DNA of 64,000 nt from Anaerolineae bacterium (GTDB taxonomy: Bacteria > Chloroflexota > Anaerolineae > Promineifilales > Promineifilaceae): assembly GCA_023382655.1 (NCBI GenBank), contig JAHDWK010000003.1, positions 248,001 to 312,000 of the forward strand, read 5' to 3'. The translations under genes were made by a program, and so were the position numbers. The first letter of the stretch is position 1, and every line of letters begins with the position of its first letter. Of the stretch, positions 16,887 through 25,353 are shown in pieces. Below the pieces are notes generated by a model that saw nothing but the letters and a program-made list of their open reading frames with translations, made no database searches and was not told the origin of the DNA.

Positions 16887-16904
16887 TTAGCGAAAATTCG
16901 CTAA
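16887..16904. promoter_or_regulatory. Operator candidate TTAGCGAA-AA-TTCGCTAA
   Basis: A perfect palindrome with 8-bp arms begins 8 bp after the -10 box of the aceB promoter, at the expected start site. It shares AGCGAA/TTCGCT with the site at 16808. A weaker relative, GCGAAT-GCAA-ATTCGC, is at 20213. Confidence 0.6.
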
Positions 16905-16937
16905 GAAGAAATTTACACCCACAGAATTTTCCCACGG

Positions 16938-17019
16938 GTCATTCCGACGAGTCTTCGAGGAGGAATCCTTCTCAATTGACATAACCAGGGATTTCTCGCC
17001 GCAGACGGCTCGAAATGAC
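16938..17019. repeat. Inverted pair of GTCATTCCGA...GGAATCC repeats
   Basis: GTCATTCCGACGAG...AGGAATCC (16938-16968) and its imperfect reverse complement GGATTTCTCGCC...CGAAATGAC (16989-17019) flank a 20-bp spacer. Repeats of the GTCATT(C/T)CGAG...GAATCC type are familiar in many bacterial genomes. Here they form a hairpin in the aceB leader. Confidence 0.7.
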
Positions 17020-17039
17020 AATTGTTCTGGTAGGCGCAA

Positions 17040-18647
17040 ATGGCACAAGATTCCGTTCAGATTGTGGGCGAACTTTCGCCCAATTTTACAGAAATTCTCA
17101 CCCCGGCGGCGCTGGCTTTTGTGGAAAAGCTGGAGCGTACCTTTGGCGAACGGCGGCGGGAGCTGCTGCACCAGCGCGAGCGGCGGCAGGCGGCCATTGA
17201 CCAGGGCCAGATGCCCGACTTTTTGCCAGAAACGGCGCACATTCGCCAGAGCGAGTGGACTGTCGCCCCCATCCCCCCCGATTTACAAGACCGGCGCGTG
17301 GAAATCACCGGCCCGGTAGACCGCAAAATGATCATCAATGCGCTGAACTCCGGCGCGAACGTCTACATGGCCGATTTTGAAGATTCCCATTCCCCCACCT
17401 GGCAGGCAACGATTGAAGGGCAAATGAACCTGCGTGACGCCATCCGCGGCACCATCACCTTCACTAATCCCGACGGCAAACAGTACCAACTGAATGAACG
17501 AACCGCGACGCTGCTAGTACGGCCGCGCGGCTGGCATTTACCGGAGAAACATGTGTTGGTGCACGGCAGTGCCGTTTCCGCCTCTCTCTTTGACTTTGGC
17601 CTCTACTTTTTCCACAACGCCCACGCTCTCATTGCCAAAGGCACGGGGCCGTACTTTTACCTGCCCAAGCTGGAAAGCCACCTGGAAGCGCGGTTGTGGA
17701 ACGACGTGTTTAATCTGGCCCAGGATGAACTGGGTATTCCGCGCGGCACGATTCGGGCTACCGTCCTCATTGAAAATATCCTGGCAGCCTTTGAGATGGA
17801 CGAGATTTTGTGGGAACTGCGTGACCATTCGGCCGGACTGAACTGCGGCCGTTGGGACTACATCTTCAGCGTCATCCGCAAATTCCGCAACCATCCGCGC
17901 TGGCTCATGCCCGACCGCGCTGACGTGACCATGACCACCCATATGATGCGCTCCTACTCGCTGCTGCTCATCAAAACCTGCCACCGGCGCGGTATTCACG
18001 CCATGGGGGGCATGGCCGCCCAAATTCCGATTAAAAATGACCCGGCGGCCAACGACATGGCTATTGGCAAGGTGCGCGCCGACAAAGAGCGCGAGGCCAA
18101 AGACGGCCACGACGGCACCTGGGTGGCCCATCCCGGTCTAGTGGCGATTGCCAAAGAGCAGTTTGACCACTACATGCCCACACCCAACCAGATTCACCGT
18201 AAACGAGATGATGTGCAGGTGACGGCCGTTGATTTACTCGCCGTACCCGAAGGCCATATCACCGAAAATGGGCTGCGCGTGAACCTGGATGTGGGCATTC
18301 AATACATGGCTGCCTGGCTGGATGGTAATGGCTGTGTGCCCATTTATAACCTGATGGAAGATGCGGCCACGGCCGAAATCTCCCGCTCGCAAATCTGGCA
18401 GTGGGTACACAATCCGGGGACGAAGCTGGACGACGGCGAACCCGAAGCGGCTTCGGGCCGTGCGCTTACCCAAGAATTAGTAAACAACTTGATTCCCACT
18501 GTGCTGGCAGACATCAAACAATCGGTTGGTAGCCAGCCATTTATCAACGGCCAATATGCCCTGGCCGGCGAACTATTCCGGCAAATCATCAACGACGATA
18601 ACTTCACCGAATTTATGACTTTGCCGGCGTATAAATTTTTGAATTGA
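17040..18647 (+). CDS. aceB: Malate synthase A
   Basis: This 535-residue protein matches the usual length of malate synthase A. It condenses glyoxylate and acetyl-CoA to malate in the glyoxylate shunt. Diagnostic stretches are [59 protein letters not shown] and [10 protein letters not shown]. It is cytosolic. It lies downstream of a strong promoter with a palindromic operator, 87 bp before aceA, and divergent from the RamB-like regulator, so it is probably induced on acetate or fatty acids. The ribosome binding site is weak (GGTAGG). Confidence 0.97.
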   Translation: MAQDSVQIVGELSPNFTEILTPAALAFVEKLERTFGERRRELLHQRERRQAAIDQGQMPDFLPETAHIRQSEWTVAPIPPDLQDRRVEITGPVDRKMIINALNSGANVYMADFEDSHSPTWQATIEGQMNLRDAIRGTITFTNPDGKQYQLNERTATLLVRPRGWHLPEKHVLVHGSAVSASLFDFGLYFFHNAHALIAKGTGPYFYLPKLESHLEARLWNDVFNLAQDELGIPRGTIRATVLIENILAAFEMDEILWELRDHSAGLNCGRWDYIFSVIRKFRNHPRWLMPDRADVTMTTHMMRSYSLLLIKTCHRRGIHAMGGMAAQIPIKNDPAANDMAIGKVRADKEREAKDGHDGTWVAHPGLVAIAKEQFDHYMPTPNQIHRKRDDVQVTAVDLLAVPEGHITENGLRVNLDVGIQYMAAWLDGNGCVPIYNLMEDAATAEISRSQIWQWVHNPGTKLDDGEPEAASGRALTQELVNNLIPTVLADIKQSVGSQPFINGQYALAGELFRQIINDDNFTEFMTLPAYKFLN

Positions 18648-18716
18648 GCAATTGAGTAATTGGGTAATTGAGTAATTACCTAAATTACCCATTTACCTAA
18701 TTACCAATTTACCCAC
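18643..18716. repeat. Word-repeat spacer (AATTGAGTAATTGGGTAATT)
   Basis: Tandem words AATTGaGcAATTGAGTAATTGGGTAATTGAG are followed by the reverse set TTACCTAAATTACCC...TAATTACC. It fills the aceB-aceA spacer and may set relative expression of the two genes. Closely related words recur at 51697. Confidence 0.75.
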
Positions 18717-18734
18717 ACCTGGAGGAATGATCTC

Positions 18735-20084
18735 ATGTTAAAACAGTACGATGTCAGACAAATGGAAGAAAGTTGGAAATTTGATAAGCGGTGGCAGGGC
18801 ATTACACGGCCGTATACCGGTTACGATGTCTGCCGATTGCGCGGCACCATTGTCATTGAGCATACCCTGGCCCGCATGGGCGCGGAACGGCTGTGGCAGT
18901 TACTCAACAAAGAGCCTTATGTCAACTCGTTGGGGGCACAGACGGGCAACCAGGCCGTGCAAATGGTGCAGGCCGGGCTGAAAGCCATTTATCTGAGCGG
19001 CTGGCAGGTGGCCGCCGACGCCAATCTGTCCGGGCAAACCTACCCCGACCAGAGCCTCTATCCGGCCGACAGCGCCCCCAATCTGGCCCGCCGCCTCAAC
19101 GCCGCTTTGCAGCGTGCCGACCAGATTTACCACATGGACGGCAAAAACGGCACCTACTGGTATGCGCCTATTGTGGCCGACGCCGAGTCCGGTTTTGGCG
19201 GCAATTTGAACGCCTACGAATTGATGAAGATGATGATTGAAGCGGGCGTGGCCGGGGTGCATTTTGAAGACCAGCTCTCTTCGGCCAAAAAGTGTGGGCA
19301 CATGGGTGGCAAAGTGTTGGTGCCCACCCGTGAATTTATCCAAAAGTTGGTGGCGGCACGGCTGGCGGCCGACGTGATGGGTGTACCCACCGTGCTCATC
19401 GCCCGCACCGACGCCGATTCGGCGCAGTTGATCACCAGCGATATTGACCCGGTAGACCAGCCATTTATCGTCCCCGGCGAACGCTCCCACGAAGGGTTCT
19501 ACCACATTACCGGCGGCATCGAAATGGCGATTGCCCGCGGCCTGGCTTATGCGCCCTATGCTGACCTGATCTGGTGCGAGACCTCCACGCCGGATTTGGA
19601 CGAAGCGCGGCAGTTTGCCGAGGCGATTCATGCCCAATTCCCCGGCAAGATGCTAGCCTACAACTGCTCGCCTTCCTTTAACTGGAAACTGAAACTGGAT
19701 GAAGCGACCATTGCCAATTTCCAGAAGGAATTGGGCGAGATGGGCTACAAATTCCAGTTTGTGACGTTGGCCGGTTTCCATTCGCTGAACGCCAGCATGT
19801 TTGAACTGGCCCAGGCGTACAAGGAAGAAGGCATGGCCGGTTACTCTCGCCTGCAAGAGAAGGAGTTTGCCATGGAGAAAGAGGGCTTCCGGGCTATCAA
19901 ACACCAGAGTTTTGTGGGCGCGGGCTACTTTGATGAAATCCAGCAGGTGGTGACGGGTGGGCTGGCTTCCACGGCGGCGCTGAAAGGCTCGACGGAAGAG
20001 GCACAGTTTAACCAGGTGTTTGTGCCGCACGCGGCAGCCGTGCCACCCACGGCCGTGTCGCAGGCAGCGGTGGTGGGGGACTGA
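18735..20084 (+). CDS. aceA: Isocitrate lyase
   Basis: This 449-residue protein cleaves isocitrate to glyoxylate and succinate, the first step of the glyoxylate shunt. The active-site motif KKCGHMGGK (Cys near 187), the metal-site region [19 protein letters not shown], and [29 protein letters not shown] and NCSPSFNWK are all present. A GGAGG ribosome binding site precedes the ATG. The C-terminal tail after about residue 425 is Ala/Val-rich and contains two ACGGCC words. It forms an operon with aceB. Confidence 0.97.
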   Translation: MLKQYDVRQMEESWKFDKRWQGITRPYTGYDVCRLRGTIVIEHTLARMGAERLWQLLNKEPYVNSLGAQTGNQAVQMVQAGLKAIYLSGWQVAADANLSGQTYPDQSLYPADSAPNLARRLNAALQRADQIYHMDGKNGTYWYAPIVADAESGFGGNLNAYELMKMMIEAGVAGVHFEDQLSSAKKCGHMGGKVLVPTREFIQKLVAARLAADVMGVPTVLIARTDADSAQLITSDIDPVDQPFIVPGERSHEGFYHITGGIEMAIARGLAYAPYADLIWCETSTPDLDEARQFAEAIHAQFPGKMLAYNCSPSFNWKLKLDEATIANFQKELGEMGYKFQFVTLAGFHSLNASMFELAQAYKEEGMAGYSRLQEKEFAMEKEGFRAIKHQSFVGAGYFDEIQQVVTGGLASTAALKGSTEEAQFNQVFVPHAAAVPPTAVSQAAVVGD

Positions 20085-20121
20085 GACGGTAATCGGTAAA
20101 CGGTTATCGGTAATCGGTGAA
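20084..20121. repeat. Word-repeat tract (CGGTAATCGGTAAACGGTTATCGG)
   Basis: Tandem words of the TAATCGGT type start at the aceA stop codon and precede its terminator. The words match those at 14414 and 23390. No complementary half is present, unlike most other spacers. Confidence 0.6.
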
Positions 20122-20126
20122 TAGGG

Positions 20127-20163
20127 AGAGACGGCCGTAGCGGGTACGGCCGTCTCTTTTTCT
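20127..20163 (+). terminator. aceA: Terminator of aceBA built from two ACGGCCGT octamers
   Basis: AGAGACGGCCGTA - GCGGG - TACGGCCGTCTCT forms a perfect 13-bp stem followed by TTTTCTG. Both arms contain the over-represented octamer, so the repeat has been used as terminator material. Confidence 0.85.
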
Positions 20164-20212
20164 GTTATAATGCCGCCCCTCTGGATGTGGAATCTCTTAT
20201 ATACAATCATTG

Positions 20213-20228
20213 GCGAATGCAAATTCGC
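20213..20228. promoter_or_regulatory. Palindrome GCGAAT-GCAA-ATTCGC
   Basis: A 6-bp-arm palindrome resembling the aceB operator candidates lies 45 bp after a TATAAT (20166-20171) and upstream of the small ORF at 20274. It is possibly another site for the RamB-like regulator, or chance. Confidence 0.35.
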
Positions 20229-20273
20229 AGTACGACAAATCCTGCAAACAAATAGTTTGTTGCTATTATCACC

Positions 20274-20462
20274 ATGAAAACAAAACCGCAAATGATCAAG
20301 GCTCACTCAAAGCAGATTGCAGATGAGTATCTGCGGTTAGGATGGACATTGCGCCAAACGTTTCGTGCAACCGACGAAGATGAGCCTTATGAATATCTCT
20401 TCGAGTGGTTGCGTGATGACGAGCCTCTCAATATTGATTGGAGCAAGTTTACACACAGATAA
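20274..20462 (+). CDS. Small acidic hypothetical protein
   Basis: This 62-residue protein has a helical N-terminus (KAHSKQIADEYLRLGWTLRQTF) and an acidic C-terminus (DEDEPYEYLFEWLRDDEPLN). It has no signal peptide or membrane segment. Codon use is more A/T-rich than in the neighbours and no octamer is present. A TATAAT box at 20166 and a palindrome at 20213 lie upstream, but the ribosome binding site is poor. The composition looks like a real folded protein, not a chance frame. Confidence 0.5.
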   Translation: MKTKPQMIKAHSKQIADEYLRLGWTLRQTFRATDEDEPYEYLFEWLRDDEPLNIDWSKFTHR

Positions 20463-20654
20463 AATATCGCCTTGTCATTGTGCTTTGATGGCAATCACCC
20501 ATCGAGCGAGCTAGGCCGCTAAACCTGATATTTGGCTGCTTGTTGCTAAAAGGTATTCCTATTTGGATAAGCGTTTCAATCTGGGGCGGACAGGTTGGGC
20601 TCAATGGTGCCGATGTCGGGGGTGTAGGCGAAGTAGTGGCTACGGCCGTCTATT
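20463..20654. other. Spacer with a possible decayed coding remnant
   Basis: No intact gene is seen. On the minus strand about 20655-20575 reads as a peptide-like stretch (SHYFAYTPDIGTIEPNLSAPD) with no start codon, ending in a stop. It may be the tail of a lost gene. Confidence 0.3.
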
Positions 20655-21188
20655 TTAATCTCTTAGCGGCACAGGGCGGTTAAATTCGGCGGGCGCACGG
20701 CCGTTAAAGCGGGCATACAACGCGGCAGCCACATTCGGCGGCACCATGCTGGTCACATCCCCACCCAACGAGGCAATCTCCCGCACCGTCGTGCCGCTCA
20801 GGAAGGTATGCTCCTCGTCCGTAATCAGGCTCACCGTCTCAATTTCGGGGGCCAGCCGTTTATTGGCCAGCGCCAGCCGGAACTCAAATTCAAAGTCCGA
20901 AAAGACGCGCAGCCCCCGCACAAACACCTCCGCCCCCACTTGCCGTGCAAAATCCACCGTCAGCCCCGTAAACGGCACCACCCGGATGTTGTCCAGTTCC
21001 CCCAGCGCCGTTTTAATCATTTCCACCCGCTCTTCCACCGAAAAGAGCAGCGACTTGGTGGGCATGTTGTGGTCATACACCGCCACCACCAACTCATCAA
21101 AAATAGCGGACGCCCGCTTCATCAGGTCAATATGGCCGTAATGCACCGGGTCAAATGTGCCAGGGTATAAAGCGCGTCTGGTTTTCAT
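20655..21188 (-). CDS. coaD: Phosphopantetheine adenylyltransferase
   Basis: The ATG at 21188 (MKTRRALYPGTFDP) is the family start; the upstream extension is encoded by a hairpin. The 177-residue protein has the nucleotidyltransferase motif TFDPVHYGHIDL, the substrate-binding YDHNMPTKSLLFSVEERVEM, RGLRVFSDFEFE and the C-terminal LSGTTVREIA, close to the usual ISSSxVRE motif. It catalyses 4'-phosphopantetheine + ATP to dephospho-CoA. It is the last gene of the minus-strand convoy after recG, an order common in Gram-positive-type genomes. Confidence 0.96.
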   Translation of the reverse strand: MKTRRALYPGTFDPVHYGHIDLMKRASAIFDELVVAVYDHNMPTKSLLFSVEERVEMIKTALGELDNIRVVPFTGLTVDFARQVGAEVFVRGLRVFSDFEFEFRLALANKRLAPEIETVSLITDEEHTFLSGTTVREIASLGGDVTSMVPPNVAAALYARFNGRAPAEFNRPVPLRD

Positions 21189-21205
21189 GGGTGGGAATCC
21201 TCTCC

Positions 21206-21236
21206 AGTGAGACGCACTTTCAAAATGCGTCTCACT
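21206..21236. repeat. AGAC...GTCT hairpin element, copy 4
   Basis: AGTGAGACGCA - CTTTCAAAA - TGCGTCTCACT is a perfect 11-bp stem in the recG-coaD spacer. It shares the AGAC/GTCT pair and TTTCAAAA loop with the other copies. It has no T-run, so it is not an ordinary terminator. Confidence 0.65.
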
Positions 21237-21240
21237 TTGG

Positions 21241-23778
21241 TCAACTAATATCTGTCGCATCCTCCCAAAATTGGGCAATGCGTTCTTTAAGCAGGGCGTG
21301 TTCTGGTTTTTCTAACTGCGGGTCATCGGCGAAGAGGGCGCGGGCTTCTTGCTGTGCTTTTTGCAGCATTTCCATGTCCAGCAGCGAGGCCAGCTTCAGT
21401 TCCGGCAAGCCACTTTGCCGCCGGCCGAAAAATTCACCCGGCCCACGCAGTTCCAAATCCTTCTCCGCCAGCACAAAGCCGTCGTTGCTCTGTTCCAGGG
21501 CGGCCAATCGTTCGCCCGCGCCGTTGGCTTCGCTGTCGGAGATGAGCAGGCAGTAGGATTGGTATTCACCGCGCCCCACCCGGCCACGAAACTGGTGTAA
21601 CTGCGCCAGCCCAAAGCGGTTGGCCCCTTCAATGAGCATCACTGTGGCGTTGGGCACATCCACCCCCACCTCAATGACGGAGGTGGAAACCAGGATGTCC
21701 AGTTCGCCCTCTTTGAAGGCGCGCATCACCGCTTCCTTGTCGGCCCCAGGCAAACGGCCGTGAACCAGCCCCACGCGCAAATCCGGGAACACCTGCTCAT
21801 CCAACCGCCTGTGGTCATCCACGGCCGCGGGCGCATCCAGCTTGTCCGACTCTTCCACCAGTGGGTAAATGACAAACGCCTGCCGCCCCGCCTTCACCTC
21901 CTTGCGGATGAAGGCGTAGGCCCGTTCCCGGTCCCGCCCCGGCAGCCAGCGTGTCTTGATCTCCTGGCGGCCCGGTGGCATCTCGTCCAGAATGGAGACA
22001 TCCAGGTCGCCATAGAGGGAAAGCGCCAACGTGCGCGGGATAGGCGTGGCCGACATAGAGAGCAGATGGGGATTGTATTTTTCGCCTTGATTGCTGCCTT
22101 TGTCACGCAACGCCTGCCGTTGCTCCACGCCAAAACGGTGCTGCTCGTCAATGACCGCCAGCGCCAGACTGTGAAACTGTACCTGCTCTTGAATCAGGGC
22201 ATGGGTGCCAATGGCCACGTGGATAGAGCCATCGGCCAGCCCGGCGTAAATTTGTTCGCGGGCGATGGTCGGGGTGCTGCCGGTTAGCAAGCCGGTGGTA
22301 ATGCCCAATGGAGTGAGCAACCGGCTCAATCCCTGGTAATGTTGTTCGGCCAGGATTTCGGTGGGGGCCATGAGGGCGGCCTGATGGTTAGCACTGACGG
22401 CCGTGAGCATCGCCGCCGCCGCTACCACCGTTTTGCCCGCACCCACATCCCCTTGCAGCAGCCGGTTCATAGGCACACCGGCAGCCATGTCAGCAGTAAT
22501 TTCACCAATCACCCGCTGCTGTGCGTCGGTAAGTTCAAAGGGTAGTGCCTCCTGGAAGCGGGTGAAGACGGCCGTGTCCGTTTCAATCTTGATACCGGGC
22601 TGTGACTGCCATTCACGACGGCTACCGGCCATGCCCAATTGCAGCAGGAACAGTTCGTCAAAAATGAGGCGGCGACGGCCGTTGTGCAGTTCTTGTTGGC
22701 TGTCCGGGAAATGGGTTTGCTCTAAAGCCACCGGCAGCAAGTCCAGGTTTTGCCGCTGGCGCACACTGTTGGGCAGGGGATCGGGCACACGCGGCGCCCA
22801 ATGTTCGACGGCCGTGCGCATAATCTCACGCATCTTGTTGCCGTTCAGCCCTTTGGTCAGCGGGTAGACGGGCACGATGCGCCGCGTCTTGAGGGGGTCC
22901 AGTTCCAGCAGTTCCCAATCCGGCGAGCTAAACACCAGCCGCCCCAAAAACTGATCCACCGTGCCACTGAGCACAATCTGTGTGCCCGCTTTGAGCGATT
23001 CGGTCAGCCAGGGCTGGTTAAACCAGGTGGCCTGGATGTTGCCCGTGCCGTCGCTGATGGTGCTTTGCACAATGACCCGGTTGTTGGTGCGCCGGGCGCG
23101 GGTCTCCCAGATGGTGCCGATGACAGTCACCTGTTCGCCATATTGCAGCCGGTTGATCGGCTTCATCAGGGTGTAGTCGTCATAGCGGCGGGGGAAGGTG
23201 TAGAGTAGCTCCCAGATTGAGGCCGCGCCCAGTTTGCCCAACTGCTCGGCAGTTTTGAGGCCAACCCCTTTGAGGGCGCTGACCTGTTGGGACAATCCTT
23301 CGGGGTCTGGTTCCACCTGTTTGAAGGCGCGTTTGGGACGGGGCGCCTCTTCCGGTTCAAGCGGCTGGGGTGGCTCGTCTGGTTCTGGTTCGGTAACCGG
23401 TGAGCGGTTATCGGTAATCGGTAGCCGGGCTTCGGGCTTCGGACTTCGGACTTCAGGCTTCGGCCGTCTTTCCTCCTTTGTCCCTTGTCCCTTGTCGCCG
23501 GCTTTGCCCACCCGCTCTTCGCGGCGCTGTAGCTGCGCAGTCAGGTCGGCGATGGCTTTGGCGCGGGCTTCGGGGCCGGGCAGCCGGTCATACCCGGCCA
23601 ATACATCGGCAATCTGTTCCACCAGGGCCGCGTCCAGTTCATCACCGGCTTCTTCACGCGCCTGCCCCACCCAAAAGGTGGCAAACTGACGAATACCGCC
23701 GACGACGGCCGTATTTTTGTATCCCTGTTTTGCTTCTAAATCTAAAACTCGTTGTAAACGATTAAATGATCGAGACAT
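21241..23778 (-). CDS. recG: ATP-dependent DNA helicase RecG
   Basis: This 845-residue protein remodels stalled forks and Holliday junctions. It is longer than the usual 680-780 residues because of an N-terminal extension (about 1-185). The wedge OB-fold, helicase motif I GDVGAGKT (about 443-450), DEQH box (VIDEQHRFGV, about 540), SATPIPRTLAL, VSTSVIEVGVDVPNAT and HQFRGRVGRGEYQSYCLL are clear. A Pro/Lys/Arg-rich linker (about 104-137) is encoded by word repeats like those of the intergenic spacers. The extension resembles that of other Chloroflexota or Deinococcus-type RecG proteins. Confidence 0.96.
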   Translation of the reverse strand: MSRSFNRLQRVLDLEAKQGYKNTAVVGGIRQFATFWVGQAREEAGDELDAALVEQIADVLAGYDRLPGPEARAKAIADLTAQLQRREERVGKAGDKGQGTKEERRPKPEVRSPKPEARLPITDNRSPVTEPEPDEPPQPLEPEEAPRPKRAFKQVEPDPEGLSQQVSALKGVGLKTAEQLGKLGAASIWELLYTFPRRYDDYTLMKPINRLQYGEQVTVIGTIWETRARRTNNRVIVQSTISDGTGNIQATWFNQPWLTESLKAGTQIVLSGTVDQFLGRLVFSSPDWELLELDPLKTRRIVPVYPLTKGLNGNKMREIMRTAVEHWAPRVPDPLPNSVRQRQNLDLLPVALEQTHFPDSQQELHNGRRRLIFDELFLLQLGMAGSRREWQSQPGIKIETDTAVFTRFQEALPFELTDAQQRVIGEITADMAAGVPMNRLLQGDVGAGKTVVAAAAMLTAVSANHQAALMAPTEILAEQHYQGLSRLLTPLGITTGLLTGSTPTIAREQIYAGLADGSIHVAIGTHALIQEQVQFHSLALAVIDEQHRFGVEQRQALRDKGSNQGEKYNPHLLSMSATPIPRTLALSLYGDLDVSILDEMPPGRQEIKTRWLPGRDRERAYAFIRKEVKAGRQAFVIYPLVEESDKLDAPAAVDDHRRLDEQVFPDLRVGLVHGRLPGADKEAVMRAFKEGELDILVSTSVIEVGVDVPNATVMLIEGANRFGLAQLHQFRGRVGRGEYQSYCLLISDSEANGAGERLAALEQSNDGFVLAEKDLELRGPGEFFGRRQSGLPELKLASLLDMEMLQKAQQEARALFADDPQLEKPEHALLKERIAQFWEDATDIS
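23390..23466. repeat. Word repeats inside the recG coding sequence
   Basis: GGTAACCGGTGAGCGGTTATCGGTAATCGGT (23391-23420) is followed by GGGCTTCGGGCTTCGGACTTCGGACTTCAGGCTTCGG. The same word types occur in non-coding spacers at 14414, 20084, 29468 and 53957. Here they stay in frame and encode a linker (RSPKPEARLPITDNRSPVTE). Confidence 0.7.
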
Positions 23779-23879
23779 GAAATTTAAGCTCTAGCCTTCT
23801 TTTGGTCACATTTGTATTTCTCCCCTTTAGTGTAGCTTTGGATAGGGAAGAACGCTACTGGCACGGCCGTGCCCACTTC

Positions 23880-24350
23880 TCACACCAACTCCATAATCAT
23901 CAGTTCGGTATCGTCTATGCCATCCTCGTTTATCGTGCCTACCACCAAGCCATGTTCCACAAAGCCGCACTTTTCCAGTACCCGGCGGGAAGCGATATTG
24001 TGTTTGGCGACGTGGGCATATAACGGCCGTGTCTTCTCATAATCCAAAAATTCGGCCAGCGCGCGGCTGGCAATGCCCTGGCCCCAGAATTCCTTGCCCA
24101 GCCAGTAGCCCACTTCTCGTTCGCCGAACTGTTCAAAACTCACCACATGACCAGCCACCTGTCCGGCAAAGAGAATGGTCTTCTGGACCAAATTTTTATC
24201 TTGTAAAACAGTGTCCCAAATCGCCATAAACTCTTGCCGCCCGCGTGGCGGGAACGCCGCCATTTGGGTGGCTTCCCCGTCAAGCTGCTGTTCATAAAAA
24301 ATGGGCAGGTCAGTTTCTACCACGTCGCGCAGCGAGATGTTGCTGGTCAT
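23880..24350 (-). CDS. GNAT family N-acetyltransferase (RimJ/RimL type)
   Basis: The ATG at 24350 (MTSNISLRDVV) is preferred over an in-frame GTG at 24362. The 156-residue protein has the RimJ/L-like layout: LRDVVETDLPIFYEQQLD at the N-terminus, GREVGYWLG-like EREVGYWLGKEFWGQGIASRALAEFL (acetyl-CoA-binding motif A with Q/G-x-x-G), and AHVAKHNIASRRVLEKCGF (motif B). It probably acetylates an amine on a small molecule or protein; the substrate is unknown. It sits between degV and recG with hairpin spacers on one side. Confidence 0.88.
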   Translation of the reverse strand: MTSNISLRDVVETDLPIFYEQQLDGEATQMAAFPPRGRQEFMAIWDTVLQDKNLVQKTILFAGQVAGHVVSFEQFGEREVGYWLGKEFWGQGIASRALAEFLDYEKTRPLYAHVAKHNIASRRVLEKCGFVEHGLVVGTINEDGIDDTELMIMELV

Positions 24351-24364
24351 TGGGCTTCTCACTG

Positions 24365-24432
24365 TAAGAGATTAGGAGATCAGGAGATTGCAAACGTAGC
24401 CAATCTCCTGATCTCCTAATCTCTCAATCTCT
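24365..24432. repeat. Word-repeat spacer (GAGATTAGGAGATCAGGAGATTG)
   Basis: Words GAGATTAGGAGATcAGGAGATTG are followed by the reverse set CAATCTCCTGATCTCCTAATCTCTCAATCTC. It is a long hairpin between degV and the GNAT gene. The same family occurs at 25276, 27501, 28515 and 60112. Confidence 0.8.
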
Positions 24433-25275
24433 CTATCTGGCCGCAATAGCCGCGAAGCCGACCGCGCCCAGGCCGAGGTGTGTGCCAATGGCCGGGGTGA
24501 CTTCGGCGATGAGGGGTGGTTCGCCGGCCGGGAAGAGATGGGCGGACTGCTGCTGTAACTCCACGGCCGCTTCCGGGGCGCGCACGTGCAAGATGGCAAT
24601 CCGTTCAAACGGGCCAAACTCCTCCACCAGCCGCAGCATCTCCGGCAGCGCCTTTTTACGGGTGCGCACCTTGGCGATGACGTTAATTTCACCGGCGCTG
24701 ATCATCATCACCGGCTTGATTTGCAGCAATGTACCGATGCCAAACTGCGCCCAACTGACACGGCCGCCGCGCCGCAGCGATTCCATGGTATCAATCATGC
24801 CAAAAACGCGGGTGCGGGGCACACGCTCATTCAGGATTTGCACGATGTCGGGCAGAGTTTGTCCGGCGGCGAGGCTCTCTACGGCCGTCATCACCAACAA
24901 CCCGCCGCCCAACGTAATCTGCTGCGAGTCAAACACATGCACGGGGCAGCTATTTTCGGCCGCTTCCGCGCCGATGCGGGCATTGTCATACGTGGCGCTG
25001 AGGGCGGCCGCCAGATGGATGGAGAGGATTTGGGTGGCCCCTTCTTGCGTCAGCCGTTCATACACTTCGGCAAATGTGCCCGGCGAAGGGGCAGCGGTGG
25101 TGGGGTACGGTTCGTACTTTTCCAGGTTATCGTAAAACTCCTGGCGAGAAAGCTCCACGCCTTCCAGATACCCCTTTTCGCCGATGTTGACATAAACTGG
25201 CACAGCGGTAAGGCCGTACTTTTCTACGATGTCCGGGGGGACATCCATGGCGCTGTCCGTGACGATTTTTATCAT
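24433..25275 (-). CDS. DegV family fatty-acid-binding protein (FakB-like)
   Basis: This 280-residue protein has the DegV fold: IVTDSAMDVPP at the N-terminus, TTAAPSPGTFAEVYERL, SIHLAAALSATYDNAR, VHVFDSQQITLGGGLL and RGGRVSW...LLQIKPVM. DegV/FakB proteins bind an acyl chain and present the fatty acid to the kinase FakA (established for Staphylococcus aureus). The next gene upstream in the operon encodes a FakA-like kinase, which supports that role. The final segment TPAIGTHLGLGAVGFA is the conserved family C-terminus. Confidence 0.93.
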   Translation of the reverse strand: MIKIVTDSAMDVPPDIVEKYGLTAVPVYVNIGEKGYLEGVELSRQEFYDNLEKYEPYPTTAAPSPGTFAEVYERLTQEGATQILSIHLAAALSATYDNARIGAEAAENSCPVHVFDSQQITLGGGLLVMTAVESLAAGQTLPDIVQILNERVPRTRVFGMIDTMESLRRGGRVSWAQFGIGTLLQIKPVMMISAGEINVIAKVRTRKKALPEMLRLVEEFGPFERIAILHVRAPEAAVELQQQSAHLFPAGEPPLIAEVTPAIGTHLGLGAVGFAAIAAR

Positions 25276-25352
25276 GGGAGATTAGGAGATTAGGAGATTA
25301 GGAGATTGGCGGAGAATAGAATCTCCCAATCTCTCAATCTCCCAATCTCATT
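25276..25352. repeat. Word-repeat spacer (GGAGATTAGGAGATTAGGAGATT)
   Basis: Four GGAGATTA words are followed by AATCTCCCAATCTCTCAATCTCCCAATCTC. It forms a hairpin between the FakA-like and DegV genes. Confidence 0.8.
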
Positions 25353-25353
25353 T

